DNA from: an uncultured Pelagibacteraceae bacterium
Lineage (GTDB): Bacteria; Pseudomonadota; Alphaproteobacteria; Pelagibacterales; Pelagibacteraceae
Reading direction: 5' to 3'
Assembly: GCA_902601895.1 (NCBI GenBank)
Contig: CACKOU010000001.1
Span: 1 to 64,000, forward strand
DNA length: 64,000 nt
The stretch's first letter is position 1; each line of letters opens with the position of its first letter. The notes beneath the pieces are model-generated. The model made no database searches. It worked only from the letters and a program-made list of their open reading frames with translations, and had not been told where the DNA came from. Of the stretch, positions 28,510 to 38,526 are shown one piece after another. The position numbers and the translations under genes are program-made.

Positions 28510-30879
28510 ATGTTAGCTAATTTTTACCAAAATAATATTTTAAAAAAACCAATATCAGTTTTGCTTTTTTTAATAATGTGTCTTTGTTTTTTTGGTTATT
28601 TCTCAAAAAATTTTAAATTGGATGCGTCGTCAGAAACTTTGTTAATTGAGGGAGACCCAGACCTAAAATATTTAAATGAAATAAATGATAGATATGGAGC
28701 AAAAGAATTCTTAGTACTTACCTATACACCAAATGAAAGTATGATAAGTGAAAATTCTATAAATAGTTTATTAGAGCTAAAAAGTGAAATTGAAAAACTT
28801 AAGTGGGTTCATAGTGTAATTACTTTATTGGACATACCTCTACTAAATAGTTCAGATGAGCCCTTAATTGAAAGATTGCAAAATTATTCGACTTTAAAAT
28901 CTCAAAACATTGATAGAGAGAGAGGTTTCAGCGAAATACTTAATAGTCCTGTTTTTAGAAATTTTGTTATAAGTGAAGATGGAAAAACATCTGGCATAAT
29001 AGTTTACTTAAAATCAAAAGATAAAAATAAAAAATTTAAAAATAAAAAAGAAGAGGAATTATATAAAGATAAATTAAAAAAACAGAATCATCAAAATATA
29101 GTAGAGATTAGAAAAGTCATAAAAAATTTCAGCTCGACGAACAAAATTCATCTAGGTGGCATACCAATGATTGCTGATGATATGATGACATTTATAAAAA
29201 ATGACATATTGGTATTTGGATTAGGTGTCTTTATCTTTATAGTTTGTACACTTTGGTATGTTTTTAGAAAATTAATTTGGATAATTGTCCCTATAAGCAG
29301 CTGTTTATTTTCAGTTATAATAATGACTGGTCTTTTAGGTTTTTTAGGTTGGAAAGTTACAGTCATATCATCAAATTTTATTGCATTAATGTTGATACTT
29401 ACTATGGCAATGAATATTCATATGAGCACACGATACCTTCAGTTATCAAATCAATTTCCTAAATTTAATAAATTTAAAATTATATCTTTAACAACTAGTA
29501 AGATGTTTTGGCCCATTCTTTACACAGCTTTAACTACTATATTTGCTTTTTTATCCTTAGTTTTTAGTGAAATAAAACCAATAATAGATTTTGGACTTAT
29601 GATGACTTTTGGTCTTATAATTTCTTTTATTATAACTTTTAGTTTGCTGCCTACTTTAATAACTTTAATAAATTCTAAAAGTGTTTTGTTAAAAAAGGAG
29701 AAAGGTTTATCTGTAACTAATATTTTTAGCAAAATTTCCGTCTCTCATCAAAATACTATATTTACAACAACTATAATAATAATAATTTTGAGTGTATTTG
29801 GAATTTCAAAACTTGAAGTAGAAAATAGTTTTATAAACTATTTTGACAAAAATACCGAAATATACAAAGGAATGAAACTTATTGATGAAAAGTTGGGTGG
29901 GACTACTCCTTTAGAAGTAATTTTAAAATTTCCTAAAGCAGATGAAGAAAAGTCAGAGGATGAGGAAGATGATTGGGGGGGCGAAGATGAAAATAGTGAT
30001 AAATATTGGTTTACAAAAGATAAAATTGAGAGAATAAAGAAAGTTCACAACTACCTAGACTCTTTAAAGCCTATTGGAAAAGTTTTATCTTTTTCTTCAA
30101 TTATAGATGTCGCTACTCAATTAAATAATGGTAAAGAACTTGGATCTTTAGAAATGGGAGTATTGTATACTAAAATTCCTGATAACATTAAAAAAGAGAT
30201 TGTAGATCCATATATTTCAATAAAAGACTCAGAGGCTAGAATTAGTTTAAGAATTAAAGACTCTTTAGATGATTTAAGAAGAAATGATCTATTAAAACAA
30301 ATAAATTTTGACTTAGAAAAAAATCTAGAATTAAAAAAAGATGAATTTAAATTAGGAGGTGTTCTAATTCTATTTAATAATCTCCTTCAAAGTCTATTTA
30401 AATCTCAAATTTTGACTCTTGGTTTTGTAATGTTGGGTATTTTTTTTATGTTCTTAATATTATTTAGAAATTTAAAATTATCTTTGATTGGTGTTGTTCC
30501 AAACTTTATTGCAGCATTTTTCATATTAGGTCTAATTGGTTTACTGAAAATTCCTCTCGATATGATGACTATAACTATAGCGGCTATTACTATTGGTATA
30601 GCGGTAGATAATAGTATCCACTACATTTACCGTTTCAAAGAAGAATTCTCAAGAATAAAAGATTACAATAAAACTTTAAAATTATGTCACTCTACTGTTG
30701 GAAAAGCAATTTTAAATACTTCGATAACTATAGTATTTGGTTTTTCTATACTGGTTATGTCTAACTTTATACCTACAATATATTTTGGAGTTTTTACTGG
30801 CATAGCAATGTTACTTGCAATGATTTCAGTGTTAACTTTGTTGCCTGCTTTGTTATTAAAAATAAAACCATTTAATTAA
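28510..30879 (+). CDS. MMPL/RND-family exporter
   Basis: Two sets of RND/SSD-like TM clusters (ITIAAITIGIAVDNSIHYIYRFKEEF) around soluble loops. Confidence 0.85.
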   Translation: MLANFYQNNILKKPISVLLFLIMCLCFFGYFSKNFKLDASSETLLIEGDPDLKYLNEINDRYGAKEFLVLTYTPNESMISENSINSLLELKSEIEKLKWVHSVITLLDIPLLNSSDEPLIERLQNYSTLKSQNIDRERGFSEILNSPVFRNFVISEDGKTSGIIVYLKSKDKNKKFKNKKEEELYKDKLKKQNHQNIVEIRKVIKNFSSTNKIHLGGIPMIADDMMTFIKNDILVFGLGVFIFIVCTLWYVFRKLIWIIVPISSCLFSVIIMTGLLGFLGWKVTVISSNFIALMLILTMAMNIHMSTRYLQLSNQFPKFNKFKIISLTTSKMFWPILYTALTTIFAFLSLVFSEIKPIIDFGLMMTFGLIISFIITFSLLPTLITLINSKSVLLKKEKGLSVTNIFSKISVSHQNTIFTTTIIIIILSVFGISKLEVENSFINYFDKNTEIYKGMKLIDEKLGGTTPLEVILKFPKADEEKSEDEEDDWGGEDENSDKYWFTKDKIERIKKVHNYLDSLKPIGKVLSFSSIIDVATQLNNGKELGSLEMGVLYTKIPDNIKKEIVDPYISIKDSEARISLRIKDSLDDLRRNDLLKQINFDLEKNLELKKDEFKLGGVLILFNNLLQSLFKSQILTLGFVMLGIFFMFLILFRNLKLSLIGVVPNFIAAFFILGLIGLLKIPLDMMTITIAAITIGIAVDNSIHYIYRFKEEFSRIKDYNKTLKLCHSTVGKAILNTSITIVFGFSILVMSNFIPTIYFGVFTGIAMLLAMISVLTLLPALLLKIKPFN

Positions 30880-31424
30880 TGTTTGAAAATATTCAAAGTA
30901 TTTTTGATCAAATAGTTTTATTTGATTATATTTTTTTTATCTCAACAATTTTTTTTATAATTCAAGGATCAAGAAAAGGATTTATTTTAAGTTTATTGTC
31001 GGCATCAAAATGGGTGCTTGCTTATATTTTAACTATTTATTTTTTTCCAGAAATTAGACCTTACTTTAAAGGTTTGTTAGATAGTGAGCATGTTCTAGAT
31101 ATAACGATTGGCACTATATTATTTGTATTAATTATTTTCCTTATTCTTTTACTTAACAAAGCAATCAGTAAAGTAATAACTTACAGTGGTTTAGGATCAA
31201 TTGATAAGATTTTTGGTTTTTTTTTTGGAATCGCTAAAAGTTATATTCTACTCGTTTGTCTATATACTTCCCTTGATGTTATCTACGACAGCAAAAAATG
31301 GCCATTAAATTTAAATAATTCGTTAACTTTTCCTTGGGTTGAAAAAGGTAGTATCTATCTTATAAAGATATTTCCAAATCAAAAACAATATGAAGACGCT
31401 AAAGAAAAAGTTCAAGATGTATAA
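30879..31424 (+). CDS. cvpA: CvpA family protein
   Basis: Four-TM CvpA pattern (SRKGFILSLLSASKWVLAYILTIYF, LGSIDKIFGFFFGIAKSYIL); directly upstream of purF. Confidence 0.88.
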   Translation: MFENIQSIFDQIVLFDYIFFISTIFFIIQGSRKGFILSLLSASKWVLAYILTIYFFPEIRPYFKGLLDSEHVLDITIGTILFVLIIFLILLLNKAISKVITYSGLGSIDKIFGFFFGIAKSYILLVCLYTSLDVIYDSKKWPLNLNNSLTFPWVEKGSIYLIKIFPNQKQYEDAKEKVQDV

Positions 31425-32859
31425 CCCTAAATTAAAAGAGGAATGCGCCGTATTTGGTATAAGTAATACACCAGAAGCATCGACTTTGACAGCTTTAGGA
31501 CTTCATGCGCTACAACATAGAGGACAAGAAGGTTGTGGAATTGTATCATTTGATGGTGAAAAATATCACTCTGAAAAAAGATTTGGACTAGTTGGTGACA
31601 ATTTTAATGATGAAAAAGTTTTAAAAAACTTACCAGGAAATTATGCAATAGGTCACAATAGATATTCTACAACTGGAGGAACTGCTTTAAGAAATGTGCA
31701 ACCATTCTTTGCTGACACTAATTCAGGTGGAATTGGTGTAGCACATAACGGCAATCTAACTAATGCCATAACACTAAGAAATAAAATGGTTGAAGAAGGT
31801 TCAATTTTTTACACAACATCAGATACTGAAACGATAGTAAAACTCATAGCTAAATCGAAAAGATCAAAGACAATAGATAAAATTATTGATGCTCTATTTC
31901 AAATTCAAGGTGGATATGCATTAGTTATGATGACACAGAATACACTTATAGGTGTGAGAGATCCTTATGGAATTAGACCTTTGGTAATAGGAAAAATAAA
32001 AAATTCTTATGTTTTTGCCTCTGAAACATGTGCGTTTGATATTATAGGTGCAAAGTTTGTTAGAGAAGTTGAAAATGGTGAAATTGTCTATGTAGAAAAT
32101 GATGAATTAAAAAGTATAAAGCCATTTCCTCAAAAAAAAGTGAGACCATGTGTATTTGAATATATTTATTTCTCAAGACCAGATAGTATTTTGAATGGCA
32201 AAACGGCCTATGAATATCGTAAAAGATTTGGAGCCGAATTAGCAAAAGAAGATAATATTGAAGCTGACTTAGTTGTGCCAGTGCCAGATTCTGGTAATGC
32301 AGCTGCATTAGGTTACGCTGAGGAAAAAAAAATAAATTTTGATTTAGGTTTAATAAGAAATCATTATGTTGGTCGAACTTTTATAGAACCATCACAGCAG
32401 ATTAGAAGTTTAGGAGTTAAATTAAAATTAAATGCAAATGTTTCGGTTATAAAAAATAAAAAAATTATTTTGGTTGATGACTCTTTAGTTAGAGGAACCA
32501 CTTCATCAAAGATTGTAAAAATGTTATATGACAATGGTGCTAAAGAGATACATGTCAGGATAGCAAGTCCAGAAATAAAATACCCAGATTTTTATGGAGT
32601 TGATACACCTACAAAGAAAGAATTATTAGCAGCAAATAAATCAGTAGATGAAATTAAAAAATTTATAAAAGCACAATCGCTTAAATTTTTAACTTTAGGT
32701 GGCTTATATAGAGGAATGGGTTTTGATAAGAGAAATGACACATATCCTCAGTTAACTGATCATCATTTTACTGGTGATTATCCAGTAAAAATTATTGACG
32801 AACTTGGAGAAGATAAAGTTACACAATTATCTTTATTAAGCACAGGATCGAGCAACTAA
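31390..32859 (+). CDS. purF: Amidophosphoribosyltransferase
   Basis: EECAVFGISN, HALQHRGQEG, IGHNRYSTTGG, VDDSLVRGTTSSKIV. Translation may start at the later Met near 31417. Confidence 0.96.
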   Translation: MKTLKKKFKMYNPKLKEECAVFGISNTPEASTLTALGLHALQHRGQEGCGIVSFDGEKYHSEKRFGLVGDNFNDEKVLKNLPGNYAIGHNRYSTTGGTALRNVQPFFADTNSGGIGVAHNGNLTNAITLRNKMVEEGSIFYTTSDTETIVKLIAKSKRSKTIDKIIDALFQIQGGYALVMMTQNTLIGVRDPYGIRPLVIGKIKNSYVFASETCAFDIIGAKFVREVENGEIVYVENDELKSIKPFPQKKVRPCVFEYIYFSRPDSILNGKTAYEYRKRFGAELAKEDNIEADLVVPVPDSGNAAALGYAEEKKINFDLGLIRNHYVGRTFIEPSQQIRSLGVKLKLNANVSVIKNKKIILVDDSLVRGTTSSKIVKMLYDNGAKEIHVRIASPEIKYPDFYGVDTPTKKELLAANKSVDEIKKFIKAQSLKFLTLGGLYRGMGFDKRNDTYPQLTDHHFTGDYPVKIIDELGEDKVTQLSLLSTGSSN

Positions 32860-33416
32860 TGAAAAAAGTAAATTTTACTGAAATGAAAAATGGTTCAAAA
32901 GAAGATTATGAATTATTAGAAAAGTATGAAAAAAATTTTGAACGCAAAACTGCAGATAGATTACTTAAATATCTTGCAAGTCAAACTACAACTCTTGAGG
33001 GTTATCAAATAACTAGATTAGAACATTCATTACAGGCAGCAACAAGAGCATATAAGAATGGTGAAAGTGAAGAGATGGTTGTGGCAACTTTACTTCATGA
33101 CATAGGAGATGACTTGGCACCCATGAATCATTCTCAATATGCAGCCTCAATAATCAGACCATATGTTTCAGAAAAAACATATTGGATAATACTTCATCAT
33201 GGACTTTTTCAAACTTATTACAGCGCTCATCATTTAGGTGGAGATAGAAATGCTAGAGATAAATTCAAAGATCATAAATATTATCAAGATACAGTTGATT
33301 TTTGTGAAAAATACGATCAATCTTCTTTTGATCCTAATTACAAATCTATGTCTTTAGAAGAGTTTGAACCAATGGTGAAAAAGATATTTGATAGAAAACC
33401 TTTTTATCATCACTAA
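32859..33416 (+). CDS. HD-domain protein resembling PhnZ-type mixed-valent diiron oxygenases
   Basis: QITRLEHSLQAATRAYKNGESEEMVVATLLHDIGDDLAPMNHSQYAASIIRPYV...ILHHGLFQ...CEKYDQSS. Confidence 0.75.
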   Translation: MKKVNFTEMKNGSKEDYELLEKYEKNFERKTADRLLKYLASQTTTLEGYQITRLEHSLQAATRAYKNGESEEMVVATLLHDIGDDLAPMNHSQYAASIIRPYVSEKTYWIILHHGLFQTYYSAHHLGGDRNARDKFKDHKYYQDTVDFCEKYDQSSFDPNYKSMSLEEFEPMVKKIFDRKPFYHH

Positions 33417-33431
33417 TTTTTAAAATAAAAT

Positions 33432-35381
33432 ATGACTAACAAACTTAAGGAAGAGAAAAGTCCGTATTTAAAGCAGCATAAAGACAATCCTGTAAATTGG
33501 TTTGCTTGGAATAAAGAAAGTTTAGAACAAGCAAAAAAAGAGAAGAAACCAATATTTCTAAGTGTTGGGTATGCAAGTTGTCATTGGTGCCATGTGATGG
33601 CACATGAGAGTTTTGAAGATGACCAAACAGCAAAAATAATGAATGAAAAATTTATAAACATAAAAGTTGATAGAGAAGAAAGACCTGATTTAGATTATGT
33701 TTTTCAAAGAAGTTTATCTATTCTTACAGGAACACAGGGAGGCTGGCCTTTATCGATGTTTCTTGATGAAAATGGAGTTCCTTTCACAGGTGGAACTTAT
33801 TTTCCTCCAAAAGAAATGCATGGAAGACCAGATTTTCAAAAAGTTCTAAATAATGTATCTGATGTATATAACAAAAATAGACAAAAAATTCTTGATCAAG
33901 CCCCCCAAATGCAGGAAATATTTGGTAAGATCAATCAAAGATCAGCAGTTCTAAATCAGCCGTTAGAACCATTTTTAGAAAAAATTATTCAACACCTTGA
34001 TAAAGATAATGGAAGCTTCAAAGGAGCTCCTAAATTTCCTCAATTTTATTTATTTGACGCAATGTTTTATTTTTATTTAAAAACAGGAAAAGAAGAATAC
34101 TTTAAGCCAGTTGAGACTTTGCTTTATAATATTTCTTCAAAAGGAATGTATGATCATTTAGCTGGTGGTATTGCAAGATATACTGTCGATGAAAATTGGA
34201 TCGTCCCCCACTTTGAAAAAATGCTTTATGATAATATTCAATATATCGGATTGTTAAACAAGTTCTTTCAAAAAACCAATAATCTTTATTATAAAAAAAA
34301 GTTAGAGCAAACTGTAAATTTTATTAATTCAGAATTTAAAAATGATTTTGATCTTTACGGGTCTGCATATGATGCTGATAGCGACAGTGTTGAGGGAAAA
34401 TATTATGTTTGGAATTATGCAGAACTTAAGAGTGCTCTAGGTTCTAAATTTAATTCATTTGCAAAAAAATATATCATAAAAGAAGAGGGAAACTTTGAAG
34501 GTAATAACATTTTAATAGAAAATCATAATAAACTTTCCGATGAAGAGAATAAAGAAATCTCAATTATAGAAAAAACATTATTAGATCAAAGAAACAAACG
34601 TACTAAACCATTATTTGACGATAAATCTCAAACTGATCAAAATTGTTTTTTGTTAGAAACTCTCCTTTTTTCATCGTTAGTAACTGATAACGAAGAATTA
34701 AAACAAAATACTCTTACTAGTATAAATATATTGGAAAAATATTTATCAGACAAAATTTTCCATTGTTATCAAGACACAGAGATTGACGCTTTTTTGGAAG
34801 ATTATGTATACTATGCTAGTCTTTTAATAACTATTTATGAATTAGATGGTGACGTTAAATACATCGAAAAAGCAAAAGATATATTAATAAAAACCTGGGA
34901 ATTTTTCTTTGATAAAAAATCGGGATTAATGCAAAAAAATAAAATATTAGATAATGACCTTTTTGTTCAGCCAGTAGATCTAAATGATAATAATATACCT
35001 AATGGAAATAGCGTATATTTGAACTTATGTAATAAATTATACATAATAACTAGTGATAAAACATGGTTTGAAAAAATTGATATTTTAATGAAAAGTTTCC
35101 ACCAAGTTTTAAACTCAAACTTTGCACAAATGTTTAGTTTTGTTAAATCACTGGATATTTGTAACGAAAGTATATCTTTTACAATTCATGGAAAGCATAA
35201 TTTAGATCATAATATAAAAAAGTATTTACAAAAAAAATTTTTTACCAGGGCTACATTTAAATATCTAGATAATGAAGAAAAAGAGGCAAAAATTGTTATT
35301 TGTAAAAATCAAACTTGCTCAAACAAATTAAGTAATATAAAGGAAATTGAAGATTATCTAGAAAGAAACAGTATAAGCTAA
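33432..35381 (+). CDS. Thioredoxin-fold DUF255 protein (YyaL/SSP411 family)
   Basis: [24 protein letters not shown] pattern, [53 protein letters not shown]. Confidence 0.93.
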   Translation: [649 protein letters not shown]

Positions 35382-36676
35382 TGATAGAAACAAAGGAACA
35401 AATAATAGAACATTTTAAGTCAGGCTCAAAGGATAAATCTAATTTAAAGATTGGAGTTGAGCATGAAAAATTTATTTTTGATAAAAAAACAAATACTAGA
35501 ATTGATTTTTCCAAAATCAAAAAAATGTTTGAAAACTTATATGAGTTTGGCTGGAAACCTATTTTTGAAGAAAAAAATCCAATAGCGTTAACTAAGAATG
35601 GTAAAAGTATTACTTTAGAGCCTGGCAATCAAATAGAGCTATCTGGAGCAAAATTAAATAATATTCACGAAGCTTGTGCTGAATCTCATGAATATTTATT
35701 TGAGTTAAATCAGGTAATTGAAAAATTAGATTTTATAATAGTAAGCTCTGGATATGATCCTATATCTAAACTTGAGGATATACCTAATAATCCAAAAAAA
35801 AGGTATGAGGTTATGACCAAAGATATGCCTGTTGGAGGAAAACTAAGTTTGGATATGATGTATAAAACCGCAGGTACGCAATTAAATTTAGATTATACCT
35901 CAGAAGAAGATTTTATAAAAAAATTTAAGTTGGCAAATAATTTAGTTCCAATATCTATCGGACTTTTTGCAAATTCCTCTATAGTTGAAAAAAGTAATAG
36001 TGGATACTTATCTTACAGATCTAAAGTTTGGCAAGAAACATCTAGAGGTGGATTGCCTGAGTTTTTTTTAAAAGATGTAAATTTTGAAAAATATGCAGAT
36101 TATATTATGAATTATCCAATCTTATTTTTACAAAGTGAAGGTAATTATATATCTGGAAAAAAATATTTATTTAAAAACTTTATGAATGGAGAAATTAAAG
36201 AAATTGGAAATAAAACTCCTAATACTAATGATCTTGATACACATTTAGGAACAATATTTACAGAGAACAGATTAAAACAATATATCGAACTAAGATCAAT
36301 GGATGCGTGCGGATGGGAGTGTTTATGTGCTGGTCCTGCCCTATTTACTGGATTACTTTATGGAAATCTGGAAGAAGCTTTAGATTTAATTAAAAATTGG
36401 GAGGCTAATGAAGTGATTGCAGCTTATAAAAATGCTCCTAAAAATGGCTTAAAAACCAATTTGATGGGCAAAGATATTTCGTATTGGGCAGAGAGATTTA
36501 TAGACATATCAAGATCAGGATTAAAAAAGAGAGACTTTTTAAATAGAAAAAAATTAAGTGAAGCAAAGTTTTTAGATCACTTAGAAAAAATTATAAAAAA
36601 TAAAAAAACAAATGCTGATAATATAATAAGTAAGTATTCAAATTCCGAAAATTTGAATGATTTATATGACCAATAA
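35381..36676 (+). CDS. gshA: Glutamate-cysteine ligase (GCS2/plant-like class)
   Basis: IGVEHEKFIF, TLEPGNQIELSGA, RYEVMTKDMP, ENRLKQYIELRSMDACGWECLCAGPAL. Confidence 0.9.
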   Translation: MIETKEQIIEHFKSGSKDKSNLKIGVEHEKFIFDKKTNTRIDFSKIKKMFENLYEFGWKPIFEEKNPIALTKNGKSITLEPGNQIELSGAKLNNIHEACAESHEYLFELNQVIEKLDFIIVSSGYDPISKLEDIPNNPKKRYEVMTKDMPVGGKLSLDMMYKTAGTQLNLDYTSEEDFIKKFKLANNLVPISIGLFANSSIVEKSNSGYLSYRSKVWQETSRGGLPEFFLKDVNFEKYADYIMNYPILFLQSEGNYISGKKYLFKNFMNGEIKEIGNKTPNTNDLDTHLGTIFTENRLKQYIELRSMDACGWECLCAGPALFTGLLYGNLEEALDLIKNWEANEVIAAYKNAPKNGLKTNLMGKDISYWAERFIDISRSGLKKRDFLNRKKLSEAKFLDHLEKIIKNKKTNADNIISKYSNSENLNDLYDQ

Positions 36677-37589
36677 AATTGTTGCTATACAAGGTGATAA
36701 TTTAAAAAAAATAAATATCAAAACAGATACAACTATTTTTTTAGCTAATGAAGCTCAAAACAAGGGTTATAAATTATTCTATTATTATCCAGAAAATTTA
36801 TCGAATATAAGAGGAAAAACTGTAAGTGAAGGGTATTTTATTAAAATTGATTATTCAAAAAAGAAATTTTATAAAATTTTAAAAAAATCAAAATTAGACT
36901 TATCCTTTGCAAAATATATTTTAATCAGACAGGATCCACCTTTTAACTTGGAATATATATCAACAACATTAATGTTAGACAGAATCAAAGATAAAACAAA
37001 AATTATTAATGATCCTACTTCAGTAAGAAATATTTCAGAAAAATTTTATTCTTTAAATTTTAAAAATTATATGGCGGATACAATATTTACTAAAGATTTG
37101 ATTGAAATTAAAAAATTTTTCAAAAAACATAAAAAGATAATAATTAAACCTATTCATAGCTATGGTGGCAATGATATAAATCTTATTTCAGGGAAGCTTA
37201 ATTTAATTAAAATAAAACAAATATTAAAAAAACACGGTCACATTATGTGTCAAAAATTTTTAAATAAAATTAAGTTTGGAGATAAAAGAGTTTTTATTAT
37301 AAATGGTAAGGTTTGCGGAGCTATATCTAGAGTTCCAAAATCAGGATCAATATTAAGCAATATGAGCAAAGGTGCAAAACCTAAAATCGCATTTTTAAGT
37401 AATAAAGAGCTAAAAGTTTCAAATATAATTGCAAAAAAAATTAAGAAAGACGGAATTTACTTTGCAGGAATAGACTTTATTGATGGAAAGTTAAATGGAG
37501 ATATAAATGTAACATCACCAACGGGTATAAAAACATACTTTGATTTATCTCAGATAAACTTGGCTAAGACTTTTTGGAAAGGTTTATAG
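36657..37589 (+). CDS. gshB: Glutathione synthetase
   Basis: ATP-grasp pattern: RQDPPFNLEYIS, NDPTSVRNISEKFYSL, IIKPIHSYGGNDI, GDKRVFIINGKVCGAISRVP, INVTSPTGIK. Confidence 0.9.
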   Translation: MIYMTNKIVAIQGDNLKKINIKTDTTIFLANEAQNKGYKLFYYYPENLSNIRGKTVSEGYFIKIDYSKKKFYKILKKSKLDLSFAKYILIRQDPPFNLEYISTTLMLDRIKDKTKIINDPTSVRNISEKFYSLNFKNYMADTIFTKDLIEIKKFFKKHKKIIIKPIHSYGGNDINLISGKLNLIKIKQILKKHGHIMCQKFLNKIKFGDKRVFIINGKVCGAISRVPKSGSILSNMSKGAKPKIAFLSNKELKVSNIIAKKIKKDGIYFAGIDFIDGKLNGDINVTSPTGIKTYFDLSQINLAKTFWKGL

Positions 37590-38456
37590 TTGAAAAACTT
37601 ATCAAGTCAGCAAAAAGGATCATCTCTTGCATTTATAGCTGTGATGTTTATCACACCAGATTCACTTTTTATAAGATTATCTTCTATAGATACTTGGGGA
37701 TTACTATTTTATAGAGGTGCAATACCATTTGTAGCTGTATTAATTGGACTTCTCATATTTTATAAAAAAAACTTTATTAAAGCATTTTTGAATGTTGGTT
37801 ATGCTGGTATTTTTTATATTATAAGTTTTTCGATTTGTAACATCACTTTTATAATTTCAATCCAAAATACAAATGTAGCAAATACACTAATAATGATTGC
37901 AATGGCACCCATGCTTTCGGCAATCCTTGGTGCATTATTTCTAAAAGAGGTTCCCGATAAGAAGACTTGGATAGCTATAGCCATTACTTTAGTCGCTGTA
38001 ATATATATATTTTACGACTCTCTAGAGATGGGTAACTTATTTGGTGATCTTATGGGTATAACAACAGCTTTTGGACTCGCCACCAACGCAGTAATAATTA
38101 GGTCGGCAAAAGATAGAGATTTGCTACCCTCAGCAGTTGTTGGTAAGCTTACCGTAGCTCTATTTGCTCTCTTTTTCGTTGAAAGTTATGAGTTAGTTGA
38201 AAAAGACCTGATTTATATACCTTTAATGTGTATTTTGTGTGTAGCAATACCATTCGTTTTGGTGACGATTGCTCCTAGATTTATACCTGCCGAGGAAGTG
38301 AATCTGTTTTTTCTTCTTGAGACCATTTTAGGACCCATTTGGGTTTGGTTAGTTATCAAAGAGCAGCCTAGTCTAGAGACAATAGTTGGTGGACTTGTAA
38401 TTATTTTCACTATAGCTGTTCACTCTTATCTAAAATTAAAATCTTCTTCTACATAA
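37590..38456 (+). CDS. DMT/EamA family permease
   Basis: 10-TM EamA pattern, PEEVNLFFLLETILGPIWVWLVI motif; TTG start. Confidence 0.85.
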   Translation: MKNLSSQQKGSSLAFIAVMFITPDSLFIRLSSIDTWGLLFYRGAIPFVAVLIGLLIFYKKNFIKAFLNVGYAGIFYIISFSICNITFIISIQNTNVANTLIMIAMAPMLSAILGALFLKEVPDKKTWIAIAITLVAVIYIFYDSLEMGNLFGDLMGITTAFGLATNAVIIRSAKDRDLLPSAVVGKLTVALFALFFVESYELVEKDLIYIPLMCILCVAIPFVLVTIAPRFIPAEEVNLFFLLETILGPIWVWLVIKEQPSLETIVGGLVIIFTIAVHSYLKLKSSST

Positions 38457-38526
38457 ATTATTTTTTCTTTTTGTCATAAATTTGTCTTGATTTAAAATTA
38501 GATCGCCCATAAACACCGCTAATTTT

